This document shows positions 63,447-64,000 of a DNA stretch of 64,000 nt, one piece after another. Each line of letters starts with the position of its first letter. The first letter of the stretch is position 1. Source of the DNA: Tropicimonas sediminicola (lineage in GTDB: Bacteria > Pseudomonadota > Alphaproteobacteria > Rhodobacterales > Rhodobacteraceae). Where the stretch lies: the NCBI RefSeq assembly GCF_900188335.1, contig NZ_FZOY01000004.1:62001-126000 (forward strand), in the 5' to 3' direction. The position numbers were made by a program, and so were the translations under genes. Under the pieces are notes generated by a model. The model saw only the letters and a list, made by a program, of their open reading frames with translations. It did no database searches and was not told the origin of the DNA.

Positions 63447-64000
63447 CGGAACCGATCCGCATATCCCTCGGCGGCTACCAGGGCCCCGGCTCGGTGCACA
63501 CCCGCGCCCTGAGCCAGCTGCAAGACGCGATCGAGCGCCGCACAGGCGGCGCGGTCGAGGTGCGGATCCGGGCCAATGTCGCCGAAGACGGCCACGGCAC
63601 CGCGGACCTTCCCGACCTTGTCGAGAGCGGGCAGCTCGATGGTTGCTACATCTCGTCGAGCTACCTCTCGGACCGTATCCAAGCGCTGTCGCTGTTCGAC
63701 ATGCCCTTTGCCGTTCCGGACCGGGACGCGGCGCTCGCCCTTCTGGACGGAGCCCTGGGCGCACGTTTCGCGCAGGAGGTCGAGGCGCATACCGGCCTGG
63801 TCCTCCTCGGCATCTGGGACAACGGCCTGCGCCACATCTCGACCGCCGACCGCCCGCTGCATCGGCCCGCGCAGGGAAAGTGCCTCGTGCTGCGAACGCT
63901 GCCCAATGCCGACCATCAGCGCGCCTTTCGCACGCTCGGCTTCGAGCCGCGCGTCGTCGATGCCAAGGACCTGGCCGGCGCCGTGTCCCGCGGCGAGGTC
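63443..64000 (+). CDS. TRAP transporter substrate-binding protein-like (3' end outside window)
   Basis: 186 residues are visible and the frame runs off the right edge. It begins MTEPIRISLGGYQGPGSVHT and shows a DctP-like fold: VEVRIRANVAEDG, then LVESGQLDGCYISSSYLS, LFDMPFAVPDRDAALALLDG, and VLLGIWDNGLRHIS (the conserved DctP G-W-DNGxR region). No signal peptide is visible, which is unusual for a periplasmic binding protein. The true start could be different, or the protein could be a cytoplasmic relative. The start overlaps the 24-aa ORF (ATGA). Confidence 0.75.
   Translation, partial: MTEPIRISLGGYQGPGSVHTRALSQLQDAIERRTGGAVEVRIRANVAEDGHGTADLPDLVESGQLDGCYISSSYLSDRIQALSLFDMPFAVPDRDAALALLDGALGARFAQEVEAHTGLVLLGIWDNGLRHISTADRPLHRPAQGKCLVLRTLPNADHQRAFRTLGFEPRVVDAKDLAGAVSRGEV

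Overview
The window is GC-rich (mid-60s percent by eye), densely coded alphaproteobacterial DNA, most likely chromosomal DNA of a Rhodobacterales/Rhodobacteraceae (roseobacter-like) bacterium. The signs are a short HisG beside HisZ and HisS, a class I lysyl-tRNA synthetase, a DUF1489 protein, a protein with a VPLPA-type sorting tail, TRAP transporters, and a fused allantoinase/OHCU decarboxylase. No phage, transposase or CRISPR array was seen.

Layout. 1-20 kb is mainly housekeeping: the end of an aldehyde dehydrogenase; a small minus-strand catabolic operon (3-hydroxyisobutyrate-dehydrogenase-like, class II aldolase, gamma-butyrobetaine-dioxygenase-like); hisS-hisZ-hisG; slyX; lysK; terB-like; dacB; nadD; a trypsin-like protease; ettA; cutA; a cold-shock gene; an L,D-transpeptidase; and a lipid kinase. 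Two tiny ORFs with strong ribosome-binding sites flank cutA and share the C-terminal motif FTDWA(A/S)I. At four convergent junctions the two stop codons form the base of a short hairpin.

20.6-29.8 kb is a surface-polysaccharide and envelope island. It opens with an unusual cassette: a small peptide with a membrane/Tat-like leader, a nucleotidyltransferase, and a PqqD-HprK-like fusion. A Wzc-type tyrosine autokinase, a metallophosphatase, a VanZ-like membrane protein, a VPLPA-CTERM protein, an O-antigen-ligase-like protein and a small Cys-rich secreted protein follow.

30.1-34.5 kb is an arsenic operon: an ArsR-ArsC fusion, the ArsJ-associated GAPDH, ArsJ and ACR3. It covers arsenate by two routes, reduction plus arsenite export and 1-arseno-3-phosphoglycerate export. 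Next to it is a self-contained small transcription unit encoding a 41-aa protein. 35.2-41 kb holds a TRAP transporter next to purine/ureide catabolism genes (allA, puuE-uraD, uraH). 41-47.5 kb is tamB-tamA; TamB carries eight regular repeats of about 61 aa.

47.7-54.4 kb has an orphan ParA and a second polysaccharide locus (GT2, gmd, fcl, sugar transferase, Wza-like lipoprotein, TPR-like protein). This probably supplies GDP-fucose, the initiating transferase and the export channel that the first island lacks. A tRNA-Ser(GCT) follows. 55-64 kb is a catabolic region: an LLM-type flavin monooxygenase with a MarR-tailed flavin reductase, a BKACE enzyme behind a 30-aa ATGA-coupled ORF, a LysR regulator, an enol-lactonase-like hydrolase, a Gfo/Idh/MocA dehydrogenase, OsmC, an AEC transporter, and a truncated TRAP substrate-binding gene behind a 24-aa coupled ORF.

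All family names come from motif recognition by eye; no database search was run.
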